This document shows, in pieces, positions 9,769 through 19,238 of a stretch of 64,000 bases of DNA. The notes beneath the pieces were generated by a model. The model did not search any database. It had not been told where the DNA came from and saw nothing but the letters and a program-made list of their open reading frames with translations. Each line of letters starts with the position of its first letter. Position 1 is the stretch's first letter. The translations under genes were made by a program, and so were the position numbers. Source of the stretch: Streptomyces panaciradicis (GTDB taxonomy: Bacteria; Actinomycetota; Actinomycetes; Streptomycetales; Streptomycetaceae); NCBI RefSeq assembly GCF_023516615.1, contig NZ_JAMGBF010000096.1, forward strand, positions 1-64,000, read 5' to 3'.

Positions 9769-12700
9769 ATGACGCGCAACCGGTCCGGCTGGCCCGGCCG
9801 CCGAGTTGGCACCGCGCTGCTCGCCACTGCGGTCGCCACCACTGGCATCGTCTACGCCGGGTTCCGTCTGGACCACGACACCGCTCGGGACGGCAGCGAC
9901 CAGGCCCACCGCGCCAAGACCGTCACCGAGGCATCCGCCCTCGGCAAGGCGGCCAGGACCGGCAAGAACGTCGAGGTGACGGCCGCACGCACTTCACACT
10001 CGACCACGTGGGCCCGGCCCGACGGGCTGATGATGAAACAGCTCTTCTCCTCCCCGGTCCGCGCCAAGGTCGGCGGCGCGTGGAAGAAGATCGACCCCAG
10101 TCTGCACCGCACCGCGCAGGGCTTTGAGCCGAAGGCCACCAATACGCGGATGGTGTTCTCCGCGGGCACGAAGGAACATGCCGGACAGCGGGCCGCCCGA
10201 TCGACGGTGCGACGCGCGTCCCTGGTGAAGCAGGCCACCGCGGCCGACGCCGGAACCGAGACGCCTCTGGTCACGCTGTACGTCGGCGGCAGCGCCGAGT
10301 ACGAGATACAGCTCACCTGGCCCGGTACCATCCCGACCCCGATCATCGACGGCAACCGGGCGCTGTATCCGGAGATCTTCCCCGGCGGGGATCTCGTGCT
10401 GACCGCCGACGACGACGGGTTCGGTCAGCTCGTCGTCCTGAAAAACCGTCAGGCGGCCGCCGACCCGCACGTGCGACAGCTGGTCTACGGCCTGCACTCC
10501 GCCCACCTCACCTTCCGCCTCGATCCCGCGTCCGGGATCGTCAGCGCGGAGAACGCCGATGACGAAGAGGTCGCGGTGTCGACGACGCCGTTGATGTGGG
10601 ACAGCAGCGGAACACCGGCCGTCACGGACGGCCAGGTGGGAGCCACCGCCCAGCCGACCGCCGCCGAGTCGGCCAATCCCACCGACACCGTCTCCGATGC
10701 GCCGTCCGCCTCGCCCAGCGCCACCGAGGAAGAACCTCCGGACTCCGACGAGCAGGGAGACACCGACGTCGAAGTGCTGCCGTCGGCCAGCGACAGCTCG
10801 GCTCCGGCCACCTCGGAATCACCCCTGCCCTCGGTGCCGGCCGAACCGACTCCCGCCCCCTCCCAGACCGGATCCGCGGCGACGTTGAGCCTGGCGTCCC
10901 TCGACGGCCCCTCCCCCGACTCGCGCGGCGACATCGTCGACACCGACCTGTCGACCGGCAGTTGGACGCTCACACCCGACCAGGACTTCCTCGACGATCC
11001 GGCGACCACCTACCCGGTCTTCATCGACCCCTCGGTCAAGAAGCACATCCAGAACTGGACCACGGCCTACGACCGCTTCCCCCACGCGACGTTCTACAAC
11101 GGCAAGGGCTTCAACAAGGGCGGCACCCACGAAGCCCGCGTCGGCTTCGAATCCGACACCTGGGGCACCTCACGCTCCTTCTTCAACATCACCTTCGACA
11201 AGGATCTGAAGGGCACGCAGATCACCAAGGCGAAGCTGCGCATGCTGGAGACGTACGCGTGGTCGTGCCAGGACCGTTCGATGAGCGTCCACCTCACCGG
11301 GGAGATCGACTCCCACACCAACTGGAAGAACGCCCCGAAGCTGCACGACGGCAACAAGCTGGCCACCAAGAGCTTCGCCCACGGCTACCGGTCCGGCTGC
11401 CACGACGACTTCGAGACCTTCGACGTCAAAAAGGGCGCTCAAAAAGCCGCCGACAAGGGTCAGGACACGATCACCTTCGGGATGCGTGCCCGGGATGAGG
11501 ACGCCCAGTACGCGTGGAAGAAGTTCCAGGCCGACGGTGACTTCGCCCCGGTCCTCGAACTGGTCTACAACCGCAAGCCGTCGATCGTCTCCAACTCCCT
11601 CGACCTCGGCCCGGACGGCAAGTGCACCACCACCAAGCCGTATGTCCGTATGGGCTCAGGCGACCTCACCTTCACCGCCAAGGGCACCGACAAGGACAAG
11701 AACCTCGACTACTTCGACTTCGACCTGTGGGAGACGGGCAAATTCGACTCCACCGGTGACCTGCTGAAGACGACCGGCAAGGTCTCCGCCGGCGCTGACA
11801 CCGATACCGCCCTCAGAACGACGAAGGCATTTGCCACCAGCTCCCTCAAGAGCGGTGCCACCTACTCCTGGCGGGTCAGGGCGGTAGACGACGCAGGATC
11901 GACCTCCGCCTGGTCTCCCAAGACACCCTGTCGCTTCGTGCTCGACACCACCGCACCCCGCCCGCCCAAGGTGAGCTCCACCGACTTCCCGAACGCGGAC
12001 GGCAGCGAGAACGGCTTCGGCAGCGGCTCGGAGGACGCCATCTGGTCCACCAAGAAGTTCGGCACGCCGGGATCCTTCACGGTGCGCGCGGTCAACAGCG
12101 ACGTGAAGCGCTACGAGTACGGGTTCAATTCCGCCACCTACACCGGCAGCGTCGCCCGCACGCCCGGCACCTCCACCAGCATCAGCGCCAGCATCTCCAA
12201 CGCGAAGCCGCCGACGGCCGGACCCAACGTGCTCTACGTCCGCGCCGTCGACAGCGCGGACAACGTCTCCGAACCCACCAAGTACTTCTTCTACGTCAGC
12301 CCGCGCGATGAGGCCGACAAGCCCGGTGACTTCACCGGCGACCAGCTTCCCGACCTCATGGCCGTCACCGAGGCCGGCAACCTCGCCCTCTACCCGTCCC
12401 AGGCGGACAAGGACGACTTGTCCAAGGGCACCGGCGATCTGGACTACTCCATGGCCGGCGCCTACCGCGCCAACCCCGACAAGGACCCCAACGGCGACGA
12501 CCTGCCGCCCTACGTGGCCGCCGCGAACGGCCACTTCAAGGGCGCACTGATCACCCACAACGGTGACATCTACGGCGGCGACGGCCTGCAGGACCTCGTC
12601 GTCCGCGTCGAGGGCAGGCTCTGGGTCTACCCCGGAGACGGCTACGGAGCCGTCAACGTCGACCGGCGCCGAGAGATCCTCCTGCCCGAGAACGCCCCCA

Positions 12701-13260
12701 GCCCGTCCTCGCTCACACAGATCGTGGCCGCCGGCGACATCACCGGCGACGGCCGCACCGACTTCCTCGCCACCGCCAAGAACGCAACCGGCACCGACGA
12801 CGAACTGTGGGTCCTCAACGGCTACCACGGCGCGACCATCGACCAGGCCATCCGCCTGTCCGCCTCCGCCTGGAAGGACCGCGACATCGTCCTCGCCCAG
12901 GACGTATCCGGTGACGGAGTCGCCGACCTGGTCTATCGCACCGACGTCACCGGGCGCCTGCTGCTGCGCAAGGGCATAGCGGCCACTGCAGGCGGTGTCG
13001 ACGTCAACTCGCTGGCGTCGGCCGCCAACTCCTCCGGCGGGGTGGACCTCACCTACGGCGCTTCGGGCTGGTACAGCAGCGACAAGCCGTTCCTGTACGG
13101 CACGCCCGACGTCAACAAGGACGGCATCCCCGACATCTGGTCCGTACGTGCGGACGGCTCCGTCCGCTTCCACACCGGCGGCAAAACCTCCGTCACCGAC
13201 ACCGGCACCGAAGCGGTCGCCCCCAACGACTACTGGCAAAAGCGGATCACCATCGGCTGA
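9769..13260 (+). CDS. Secreted DNRLRE and FG-GAP repeat protein
   Basis: A 1,163-residue exported protein. An N-terminal signal/anchor (about residues 8-32) is followed by a region with KKIDPSLHRT and a Ser/Thr/Pro/Glu-rich linker near 290-390. A DNRLRE-type beta domain at about 420-590 contains ARVGFESDTWGTSRSFFNI and ITKAKLRMLE. Then come Ig/FN3-like segments (SWRVRAVDDAG, LYVRAVDSADNVSEPT). At about 850-1,163 there are FG-GAP/VCBS calcium-type repeats: GDFTGDQLPDLMAV, GDGLQDLVV, GDITGDGRTDFLA, QDVSGDGVADLVY, PDVNKDGIPDIWSV. Such proteins are commonly neighbours of RHS proteins in Streptomyces. This one is divergent from the RHS toxin and may act with it at the surface, which is inference. 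Start: ATG with GGGGAAGGGGA about ten bases upstream. Confidence 0.85.
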   Translation: MTRNRSGWPGRRVGTALLATAVATTGIVYAGFRLDHDTARDGSDQAHRAKTVTEASALGKAARTGKNVEVTAARTSHSTTWARPDGLMMKQLFSSPVRAKVGGAWKKIDPSLHRTAQGFEPKATNTRMVFSAGTKEHAGQRAARSTVRRASLVKQATAADAGTETPLVTLYVGGSAEYEIQLTWPGTIPTPIIDGNRALYPEIFPGGDLVLTADDDGFGQLVVLKNRQAAADPHVRQLVYGLHSAHLTFRLDPASGIVSAENADDEEVAVSTTPLMWDSSGTPAVTDGQVGATAQPTAAESANPTDTVSDAPSASPSATEEEPPDSDEQGDTDVEVLPSASDSSAPATSESPLPSVPAEPTPAPSQTGSAATLSLASLDGPSPDSRGDIVDTDLSTGSWTLTPDQDFLDDPATTYPVFIDPSVKKHIQNWTTAYDRFPHATFYNGKGFNKGGTHEARVGFESDTWGTSRSFFNITFDKDLKGTQITKAKLRMLETYAWSCQDRSMSVHLTGEIDSHTNWKNAPKLHDGNKLATKSFAHGYRSGCHDDFETFDVKKGAQKAADKGQDTITFGMRARDEDAQYAWKKFQADGDFAPVLELVYNRKPSIVSNSLDLGPDGKCTTTKPYVRMGSGDLTFTAKGTDKDKNLDYFDFDLWETGKFDSTGDLLKTTGKVSAGADTDTALRTTKAFATSSLKSGATYSWRVRAVDDAGSTSAWSPKTPCRFVLDTTAPRPPKVSSTDFPNADGSENGFGSGSEDAIWSTKKFGTPGSFTVRAVNSDVKRYEYGFNSATYTGSVARTPGTSTSISASISNAKPPTAGPNVLYVRAVDSADNVSEPTKYFFYVSPRDEADKPGDFTGDQLPDLMAVTEAGNLALYPSQADKDDLSKGTGDLDYSMAGAYRANPDKDPNGDDLPPYVAAANGHFKGALITHNGDIYGGDGLQDLVVRVEGRLWVYPGDGYGAVNVDRRREILLPENAPSPSSLTQIVAAGDITGDGRTDFLATAKNATGTDDELWVLNGYHGATIDQAIRLSASAWKDRDIVLAQDVSGDGVADLVYRTDVTGRLLLRKGIAATAGGVDVNSLASAANSSGGVDLTYGASGWYSSDKPFLYGTPDVNKDGIPDIWSVRADGSVRFHTGGKTSVTDTGTEAVAPNDYWQKRITIG

Positions 13261-13283
13261 CTGATCCGAAGCAGGGCTGATCT

Positions 13284-13321
13284 GCCTGCTGCCCCAAGAC
13301 ACCGGTCCTGGGGCAGCAGGC
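13284..13321. terminator. Terminator of the FG-GAP protein gene
   Basis: A perfect 13-bp stem GCCTGCTGCCCCA/TGGGGCAGCAGGC with a 12-base loop, 24 bases after the stop. There is no T tract, as usual in Streptomyces. Confidence 0.85.
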
Positions 13322-13372
13322 GTTCGTCTGAGCCGTCCTGGTCGCTTGACCAGCGTTTGCTCCACGTTGCTG

Positions 13373-13606
13373 TCAGCCGCTCTGGCACAGCAGCGTCAGG
13401 AGTCCGTCGCCCGCCCGGACGAGTTGCGCCGCAAGGCCGACGACGAACATGCCAACCTCGGTCAGGACCTTGGTACGTTCGTCGGGTCCGTAGACGGTGA
13501 ACCACCCGGCTGGAGCATCGAAGGAGCGCACCTCGCTGTTGGGGCCAGTGCCGATCAGGCGGGATGGCTCTCCGTCGGGACGCTTGTCAGCCGCAGCCGA
13601 GGTGAT
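13373..13606 (-). pseudogene. Start-less ORF fragment of unknown family
   Basis: A 77-codon reading frame ending at TGA (13373-13375) is bounded upstream by TAA at 13607-13609 and has no plausible ATG or GTG near its beginning. It encodes a protein-like sequence (PDGEPSRLIGTGPNSEVRSF, then WFTVYGPDERTKVLTEVGMF, then AAQLVRAGDGLLTLLCQSG) with coding-like composition. I do not recognise the family. It looks like the 3' part of a gene that has lost its start. It ends about 50 bases from the FG-GAP terminator. Confidence 0.35.
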
Positions 13607-13609
13607 TTA

Positions 13610-14047
13610 AGGCCCCGTTCAGGCGGTCATGAGTGCCTGACCGTGGTCTTTGCGGTGCCGGACGCACGCGGTGGTGTGCAGTGGGAGCGGCAGGTGGAGA
13701 TGGCTGCATCGCTGGACAGGCCGAGCAACTGGTCTGCCGCCTCGACCGGGACGCCGCGTCCCACCAACTGCCGCCGAAACCGGTCGTCGGGTGCGGTGGT
13801 CCTTGTGATGGGGCGGCACCTCCGAGGGGTGAGACCCCTTCCCGCGAAGACCGGGCAGGGGCATGGGATGGGTACTGGCAGGGACGGGCACGGCACGGGG
13901 CACGGGCATGCGGGGTGTGATCCGTCCGGCCCGCTCGGACTGGGGCGCGGTCGGTGTGGGCCCGTCGGTGCGGGGGGGGCCACGAGTACCGGTCGCCGGG
14001 GGCGCCCCGCAGCCGCCAACGGTCATCGCGGAGCCGGCGCATGAAGG
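13610..14047. other. Gene-poor stretch between remnant and exporter terminator
   Basis: Several overlapping frames are open on both strands. The most protein-like segment on the minus strand is DDRFRRQLVGRGVPVEAADQ, which could be a decayed oxidoreductase tail, but it runs into low-complexity sequence and has no start site. I see no supportable gene, repeat or RNA. Confidence 0.35.
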
Positions 14048-14071
14048 CTCCGGCGCGCCGAAGCGCCGGAG
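14048..14071. terminator. Terminator downstream of the MFS exporter
   Basis: A perfect 9-bp stem CTCCGGCGC/GCGCCGGAG with loop GCCGAA, about 57 bases beyond the minus-strand MFS stop. Confidence 0.65.
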
Positions 14072-14128
14072 GCCATCAGCCCGACCGGAGTCCGCCAGCC
14101 CGGCAGCCAGGCGGCCCAGCGGGATCCC

Positions 14129-15838
14129 TCAGCCCGCCGCTCGGCTTGGCTGTCGGGGCCGAGGCAGGCCGCGGGGGATGCGCAGGGCGACCAGGAAGCC
14201 GACCACCGCCAGCGCGCCCATGCCGAGGGCCGCGAGGGTCAGCGCCTGGCCGCGGGCGCGTGCGTTGATGCGGACGAGTTCGTCGGCCGCGGCGCCCCTG
14301 ACGCCCTGGGCCGCGACCTTCGCGCGCATGGCGTCGTCAGTCGCGGCGCTGATCTGGACCTGATGCTCGACGGTGCGCGTGACGAGGTGCTTCTGACCGG
14401 GAGTCAGGACATCGCTGTCGTCGGTCCCGGCCTCGAACGCGAGGAGCAGCGCGGTGGTCATGAACGCGCCGGCCAGGGCGACTCCGAACGAGCTTCCGAG
14501 GTACGTGGCGGTGCGGGAAAGGCCCGTCACGTCGCTCACCTCCTCCGCGGGGGCGGCCGACTGGACGAGGTCGGTCGCGGTCGTGGCCATGCCCCGGCCG
14601 AGCCCGACGAGGAGGAGACCCGGCGCGAGGGCCAGGCCCACCGCCGACACATCCTGCCGGTGCGGGTCGAACATGAAGGCGATGGCCACGCAGCCTGCAG
14701 TCATGAAGAGGAACGCCCCCGTCTGGGCCGTGCGGTGGGTCATCCGCCCGCTTCCGATGAGCCTGGCGGCCGTCGAGGCCGCCACCGTCAGCGCCACCGG
14801 CACCGCGATCAGCGTGATGCCGCTCCGCAGTGCGTCGAAGCCCGCGGTGGTCTGCAGGAAGACCGGAACCAGGAAGAGCAGACCGCTGGGCACCAGGATC
14901 TGCATGACCAGGGTCAGGGTGCCGACCCGGATCGTGCGGTCGTGCAGCACCGAGAGCCGTACCAGCGGGTCCCTGCCGCGCCTGATCAGCCGGTGTTCCC
15001 AGCCGGCGAACACGGCCAGCACCATCAGCCCCGCGCCGGCGAGCAGCGGGACGGGGGACACCTGGCCGCGGCTCAGCACCGTGGTACCGAGGACCTCGAA
15101 GTCCTGGCGGTCCTCGAACAGGCCGTACCGTCCCGCCATCAGGGTCGCGACCACGAGCAGCCCGAATCCGACGGCGGACAGGACCGCTCCGAGGATGTCG
15201 AAGCGCTGTTCGAGGTGCTGCCGGGGCTGCTCGGCTCCGGCCGTCCGCCGCATGAGCAGCACCACGGCCAGCGTGATGACGGTCGACAGCAGGAACGACA
15301 CACGCCAGCTCAGGTAGTTGGTGAGCAGGCCGCCCACCACCGGGCCGGCCCCCGAGGCGATGCCCGCGGTCATGCCCAGCGACGACAGGACCTTCGTGCG
15401 GGTGGCTCCACTGAACGTCTCGGTCAGCAGCGCCACCAGCGCCGGCAGCATCAGCGCCACACCGACTCCCTGGAGCACGGACCAGCCGAGCAGCATGAAC
15501 GGCAGGGTCGGGCCGACGGTGGTGATCAGCGCGCCGAGGGCGAAGATCTCGCCGCCGACGACGAAGGTCCGCCGGTACCCGTGGCGGGCGCCGAGCTTGC
15601 TTCCGGTGATCAGGCACGCGGCGACTACCAGGGCGTACAGGGAGATTACCGACTGCACGCCGGTCAGCGACGTGTCCAGGTCCCGGACGAGCTGCGACAA
15701 CGCCACGTTCATGGCGGTCGAGGTGTAGTTGATCAGGAAGTTCTCGGCGGAGAGAAGGACGAACAGTGTTCTGGCCGCCGGTGGCGCTCCGTCCCCGGGC
15801 TGTCTCCCGCCGCGCCCCGCTCTGTTTCGCCGTTCCAC
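14129..15838 (-). CDS. MFS multidrug exporter, DHA2 (14-TM) family
   Basis: About 569 residues with fourteen predicted membrane spans. It carries the major-facilitator signatures: NVALSQLVRDLDTSLTGVQ in helix 1-2, GSKLGARHGYRRTFVVGG (motif A), and GPVVGGLLTNYLSWRVSFLL (the motif C region of drug exporters). It is expected to export a drug or toxic metabolite by proton antiport. The frame is open to 16039, but the extra upstream residues are Arg/Gly-rich and unlike an MFS N-terminus. GTG at 15838 with GGAGGG twelve bases before it gives a normal length. No regulator gene is adjacent. The neighbouring divergent gene is an aldo/keto reductase. Substrate unknown. Confidence 0.85.
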   Translation of the reverse strand: MERRNRAGRGGRQPGDGAPPAARTLFVLLSAENFLINYTSTAMNVALSQLVRDLDTSLTGVQSVISLYALVVAACLITGSKLGARHGYRRTFVVGGEIFALGALITTVGPTLPFMLLGWSVLQGVGVALMLPALVALLTETFSGATRTKVLSSLGMTAGIASGAGPVVGGLLTNYLSWRVSFLLSTVITLAVVLLMRRTAGAEQPRQHLEQRFDILGAVLSAVGFGLLVVATLMAGRYGLFEDRQDFEVLGTTVLSRGQVSPVPLLAGAGLMVLAVFAGWEHRLIRRGRDPLVRLSVLHDRTIRVGTLTLVMQILVPSGLLFLVPVFLQTTAGFDALRSGITLIAVPVALTVAASTAARLIGSGRMTHRTAQTGAFLFMTAGCVAIAFMFDPHRQDVSAVGLALAPGLLLVGLGRGMATTATDLVQSAAPAEEVSDVTGLSRTATYLGSSFGVALAGAFMTTALLLAFEAGTDDSDVLTPGQKHLVTRTVEHQVQISAATDDAMRAKVAAQGVRGAAADELVRINARARGQALTLAALGMGALAVVGFLVALRIPRGLPRPRQPSRAAG

Positions 15839-16328
15839 GGTCCGGTGTCGCCCTCCGATCGTTGTGCTGAGCAGGCGCTGCCTTCGGGGCCGGATTCCAC
15901 CGCCGTCCCGCGTCCGGTCCAGGGTGCACGCCCCACCCCCCTCAGCCCCGCGGGACGCGCCATCGGGGGCTGGCCGGGTCGCCCCGCGGTGCGCACCGAG
16001 CGCCTGGCCCGGTTCTCCCCGGTTGCCCGGACGCCTCACCCGAACGGCTTAACCACGGGCGTCACACCCACCGGCCGAAGGACATCATCGGAAGGGACGT
16101 CGAGGGCCCGGCGGCACGATCCCGGCGCCGCCGGAACACGGCCCCGGCACGGTGCCGTCTCACGGTGCCGCGAGATGGAACCGTCCGTGGCCGGGCCGAG
16201 GGGCGTCAGGGGGAAGACCACGGGCCCGGAGTCCCCGGCGGGCGAGACACGCGATGGGTACTCGCCCCGCCCGTTCCCGGTCCGCCTCGCCCGCACATGG
16301 CCGGAGAGGCCGGAGAGGACAAGGACGA
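15839..16328. other. Divergent intergenic region (MFS / aldo-keto reductase)
   Basis: 490 bases between divergent starts. It must carry both promoters, but I found no convincing -35/-10 pair, palindromic operator or small gene. Confidence 0.4.
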
Positions 16329-17318
16329 GTGCGATACACCACGTTGGGCAGAACGGGCCCCGAGGTCGGCGTCATCGGCCTCGGGTGCATGGGCATGAGC
16401 TCGGGGATGAGCTTCGGCTACGACCGCAGGACCTCGCGGGACGACGCGACGTCGATCGCGGTGATCCACCGGGCACTCGCGTCGGGCGCGACCCTGATCG
16501 ACACCGCGGACGTGTACGGCCCCTACACCAACGAGGAGATGGTGGGCAGGGCGCTGGCGGGCGACCGCCGCGGGCAGGCGGTGCTGGCGACGAAGGTCGG
16601 CCTGGCCCTCACCGCCCCCGAGGGCGGCTCCGGCACCTCCCCCGGCGCCGTCCCGGACGGCCGCCCCGAGCACGTGCGGGCGTCGATCGATGCCAGCCTG
16701 CGCCGGCTCGGCACCGATCACGTGGACCTGTACCAGCTCCACCGGGTGGACCCGCGGGTGCCGCTGGAGGAGACCTGGGGCGCGATGGCCGAGGTCGTCG
16801 CGGCGGGCAAGGCGCGCTGCGTCGGCCTCTGCGAGGTGAGCGTGGAACAGGTCGAGCGGGCGCGGAGGGTGCACCCGGTGGCCTCGGTGCAGTCCGAGCT
16901 GTCGCTGTGGACGCGGGACCCGCTGACCGCGATGGTGCCGTACTGCGAGGAGCAGGGCATCGCGTTCCTGCCCTTCGCGCCACTCGGGCGGGGCTTCCTC
17001 GCAGGGCGGTTCTCGTCCTTCGACGACCTGCCGGAGGACGATCTGCGGCGCCGGCTGCCGCGTTTCCAGCGCGAGGCGTTGCGCGCCAACCTGGCCATCG
17101 TCGGCCGGGTGCGGGAGATCGCCGAGCGCGCGGGGGCGACCCTGGCGCAGGTGGCGCTGGCCTGGCTGCTGGAGCAGGGCCGGCACGTGGTGCCCATTCC
17201 CGGCACCAGGGCCCCGGAGCACCTGGCCGACAACGCCGGGGCGGCGGACATCAAGCTCAGCGCGGCCGACCTCGCCGACCTCGACGCGCTGCCGGCCCCG
17301 GAGGGCGGCCGCTACTGA
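16329..17318 (+). CDS. Aldo/keto reductase
   Basis: A 329-residue cytosolic NADPH-dependent (alpha/beta)8-barrel reductase. It begins with the family signature VRYTTLGRTGPEVGVIGLGC. The catalytic tetrad is present as Asp and Tyr in DTADVYGPYTNEE, Lys in VLATKVG, and His in LYQLHRVD. The coenzyme region IPGTRAPEHLADN lies near the end. This layout is typical of the AKR subfamily that reduces aldehydes and ketones; the substrate cannot be inferred. The frame is open further upstream, but GTG at 16329 begins exactly at the conserved motif and follows GGAGAGGACAAGGA. It is followed after 37 bases by the ATP-grasp gene on the same strand, so the two probably form one unit. Confidence 0.9.
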   Translation: MRYTTLGRTGPEVGVIGLGCMGMSSGMSFGYDRRTSRDDATSIAVIHRALASGATLIDTADVYGPYTNEEMVGRALAGDRRGQAVLATKVGLALTAPEGGSGTSPGAVPDGRPEHVRASIDASLRRLGTDHVDLYQLHRVDPRVPLEETWGAMAEVVAAGKARCVGLCEVSVEQVERARRVHPVASVQSELSLWTRDPLTAMVPYCEEQGIAFLPFAPLGRGFLAGRFSSFDDLPEDDLRRRLPRFQREALRANLAIVGRVREIAERAGATLAQVALAWLLEQGRHVVPIPGTRAPEHLADNAGAADIKLSAADLADLDALPAPEGGRY

Positions 17319-17355
17319 GCCGTCACTCCGCCCGCTTCCCGGAAGGGCGTCGCCC

Positions 17356-18366
17356 ATGCTGAGAGTAGGAACCTTCCTGCCACCCGCCGCCCGTGACCGG
17401 AGGGCGGTGCCGCACCCGGAGGTCGGCAGGATCCCGCCTGACGACCACGCGCTGTTCATGAAGCTGCTGCGGGACCTCACCGACGTCGAGTTCGTCCACG
17501 ACCTTGACATCCGCCGGTCCTTCGTCCGCGACGGCACGGTGTACTGCGGCGAGGTCCGCCTCAACGACCTCGACCTCTACCTCTGGCACGCCGAGGTGGA
17601 CCGCGACCCCGGCGGCTACGCCCTGGAGGCCCTGCGCACCCTCGCCCTGGACGTACCGGTCGTCCCCGACCCGGCGCGTTTCGCGACCGGCCTCGACAAG
17701 TACCGGGCCCACCTGCGGCTGTCCCGGGCCGGCCTGCCCGTGCCGGACACGGTCCTGCTCGACCGGCGCGACCCGGCCGCCGCCGCGCCCGTCGTCGCGC
17801 AGTGGGGGCGTGCCCTGCTGAAACCCCGGCGCGGATCCTTCGGGCAGGGAGTCCTGCTGATCGAGGACTTCGCCACCCTGCGCGACCTGGCGGACTACCT
17901 GCAGCACACGCTCGCGGCGGCCACGGAGAGCACCTTCCTCCTGGAGCGCTTCTACCCCAACGACCCCGCGGACTGGGTCGGGACGACCTTCGTCAACGGC
18001 ACGCTGATGTACGGCTACCGCAAGCGCGGCCACCGCTTCACCCGCCTGTCCGCCGACGCCTCGAAGGTGTACGACCCCGAGGGGATCGGCGGCGACGTCG
18101 ACGCCTGCGAGGTCCCGCCCGAGCACGCCCGGCTCGCCCTGCGTGCTCAGCGGGCGCTGGATCTTCCGCTGGTCGGCTTCGACCTGATCCTGTCCGGGGG
18201 GCGGCCCGTCATCGTGGACGAGAACACCTACCCCGGCCTCTACCCGGAGCTCTTCGCCGCGGCCGGGCGCTCCCTGAGCCAGGAACTCCTCGCGCTGGTC
18301 CGCGACGCGATCAGCGATCGTTGCGGCGGGCGCGGCGGGCCCACGGACGCCGAAACGGGCCGTTAG
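17356..18366 (+). CDS. RimK-like ATP-grasp enzyme
   Basis: A 336-residue ATP-grasp fold protein. An N-terminal pre-ATP-grasp region (NDLDLYLWHAEVD) is followed by the nucleotide-binding segment (LLKPRRGSFGQGVLLI) and the metal-binding end (LVGFDLILSGGRPVIVDENT), where Asp, Glu and Asn coordinate magnesium. Such enzymes make amide bonds through acyl-phosphate intermediates; RimK-like members ligate amino acids to peptides or small acids. Substrate unknown. The start ATG follows GGAAGGG eight bases away. It may be co-transcribed with the preceding aldo/keto reductase, but no peptide precursor or natural-product cluster is visible beside it. Confidence 0.8.
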   Translation: MLRVGTFLPPAARDRRAVPHPEVGRIPPDDHALFMKLLRDLTDVEFVHDLDIRRSFVRDGTVYCGEVRLNDLDLYLWHAEVDRDPGGYALEALRTLALDVPVVPDPARFATGLDKYRAHLRLSRAGLPVPDTVLLDRRDPAAAAPVVAQWGRALLKPRRGSFGQGVLLIEDFATLRDLADYLQHTLAAATESTFLLERFYPNDPADWVGTTFVNGTLMYGYRKRGHRFTRLSADASKVYDPEGIGGDVDACEVPPEHARLALRAQRALDLPLVGFDLILSGGRPVIVDENTYPGLYPELFAAAGRSLSQELLALVRDAISDRCGGRGGPTDAETGR

Positions 18367-18398
18367 CGGCGGCCCGAACGGGCGCGCCGTACACGGCA

Positions 18399-18626
18399 CT
18401 AGCAGGGCGCGGGACCGGCTCGGTGGCGGTCCCGCGCCGCCACGAGTTGCTTGTCGGGCCGGGCCACGATGACGGAGGAGTGAGGGGCCCGCGCGGCGAG
18501 CCGGTGGACCTCGCTTTCCAGGCGGCCGGTGGGCGCATGCGCGCCATAGCCGTTGGCGCGGACGTAGCGGGCGAAGATCTCCAGGCCGTCGAGGAAGGCG
18601 GCACCAGGCGGGGCGGTGTCGGCCAT
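18399..18626 (-). CDS. Possible small protein of unknown function
   Basis: A 75-codon frame with ATG start, containing AFLDGLEIFARYVRANGYGA, GRLESEVHRLAA and SSVIVARPDKQL. It looks protein-like but matches no family I know. Its start codon lies exactly at the truncated edge of the plus-strand GH2 remnant, so it may be part of DNA that replaced the missing GH2 N-terminus, or itself a fragment. There is no clear ribosome binding site. Confidence 0.25.
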   Translation of the reverse strand: MADTAPPGAAFLDGLEIFARYVRANGYGAHAPTGRLESEVHRLAARAPHSSVIVARPDKQLVAARDRHRAGPAPC

Positions 18627-19155
18627 GGAGTGGGTCGCGGCTCGGCGAGGCCGGCGACCTCGACGACTTCGCCCGCAAGGCGCAGTTCGTCAACTACGAG
18701 AACGCCCGCGCCATGTTCGAGGCGTGGAACGCGCACCTGTGGGACAACGCGAGCGGGCTGATGCTGTGGATGTCCCACCCGGCCTGGCACAGCACGGTCT
18801 GGCAGACCTACGACTGCGATACCGCGAGGCCGCCGCCCTGCGCGCCCTGAACGCGGCGAAGCAGGTCGGGCTGACCGGCTCGGTCACCCCGGTGTCGCGC
18901 GCCGGTGACCGCCGGGAGCTGACGGCGTTGATCCGCAACCAGGGGTCGGCGGTGGCCGCCATGGTCAGGCTGTCACTGCTTCGGGAGCCGGGCTGCCGCC
19001 GGGTGCTGCCGACGCTGTACGGCGACAACTATCCGTGGCTGCTGGCGGGCGAGTCCCGGACCGTCCGGGTGTCGTGGCCGGCCACGGCCGACTCGGGCCG
19101 CCCGGTGCTGACGGCACAGGCGTACAACGGCCCGGTCACCGTGCTGCGCTCCTGA
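18626..19155 (+). pseudogene. Glycoside hydrolase family 2 C-terminal remnant
   Basis: Two frames together encode the end of a GH2 exo-beta-mannosidase or exo-glucosaminidase-like protein. From 18641 the frame reads LGEAGDLDDFARKAQFVNYE, AMFEAWNAHLWD and LMLWMSHPAWHSTVWQTYD. After an internal deletion near 18815 the next frame continues REAAALRALNAAKQVGLTGS and an Ig-like tail ending PVTVLRS. The whole N-terminus and TIM barrel core are missing, and the junction also shifts frame, so it is non-functional. It sits at the edge of the glucan-degradation island and is probably a lost member of it. Confidence 0.75.
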
Positions 19156-19161
19156 ACCCCG

Positions 19162-19200
19162 GCTCCCAGGTTCCGGCCTCCCGCGCCGGGACCTGGGAGC
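19162..19200. terminator. Bidirectional terminator
   Basis: A near-perfect 15-bp stem GCTCCCAGGTTCCGG/CCGGGACCTGGGAGC (one T-G pair), placed between the convergent GH2 remnant and the GH64 gene. Confidence 0.8.
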
Positions 19201-19238
19201 GGCTCAGGGTGCGTCCGGCGTCCGTGGCGCCGGACGGG

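Noticed and set aside
15839..16039. Longer N-terminus for the MFS exporter
   Set aside because: The extra residues are Arg/Gly/Pro-rich and unlike an exporter; GTG 15838 with GGAGGG fits better.
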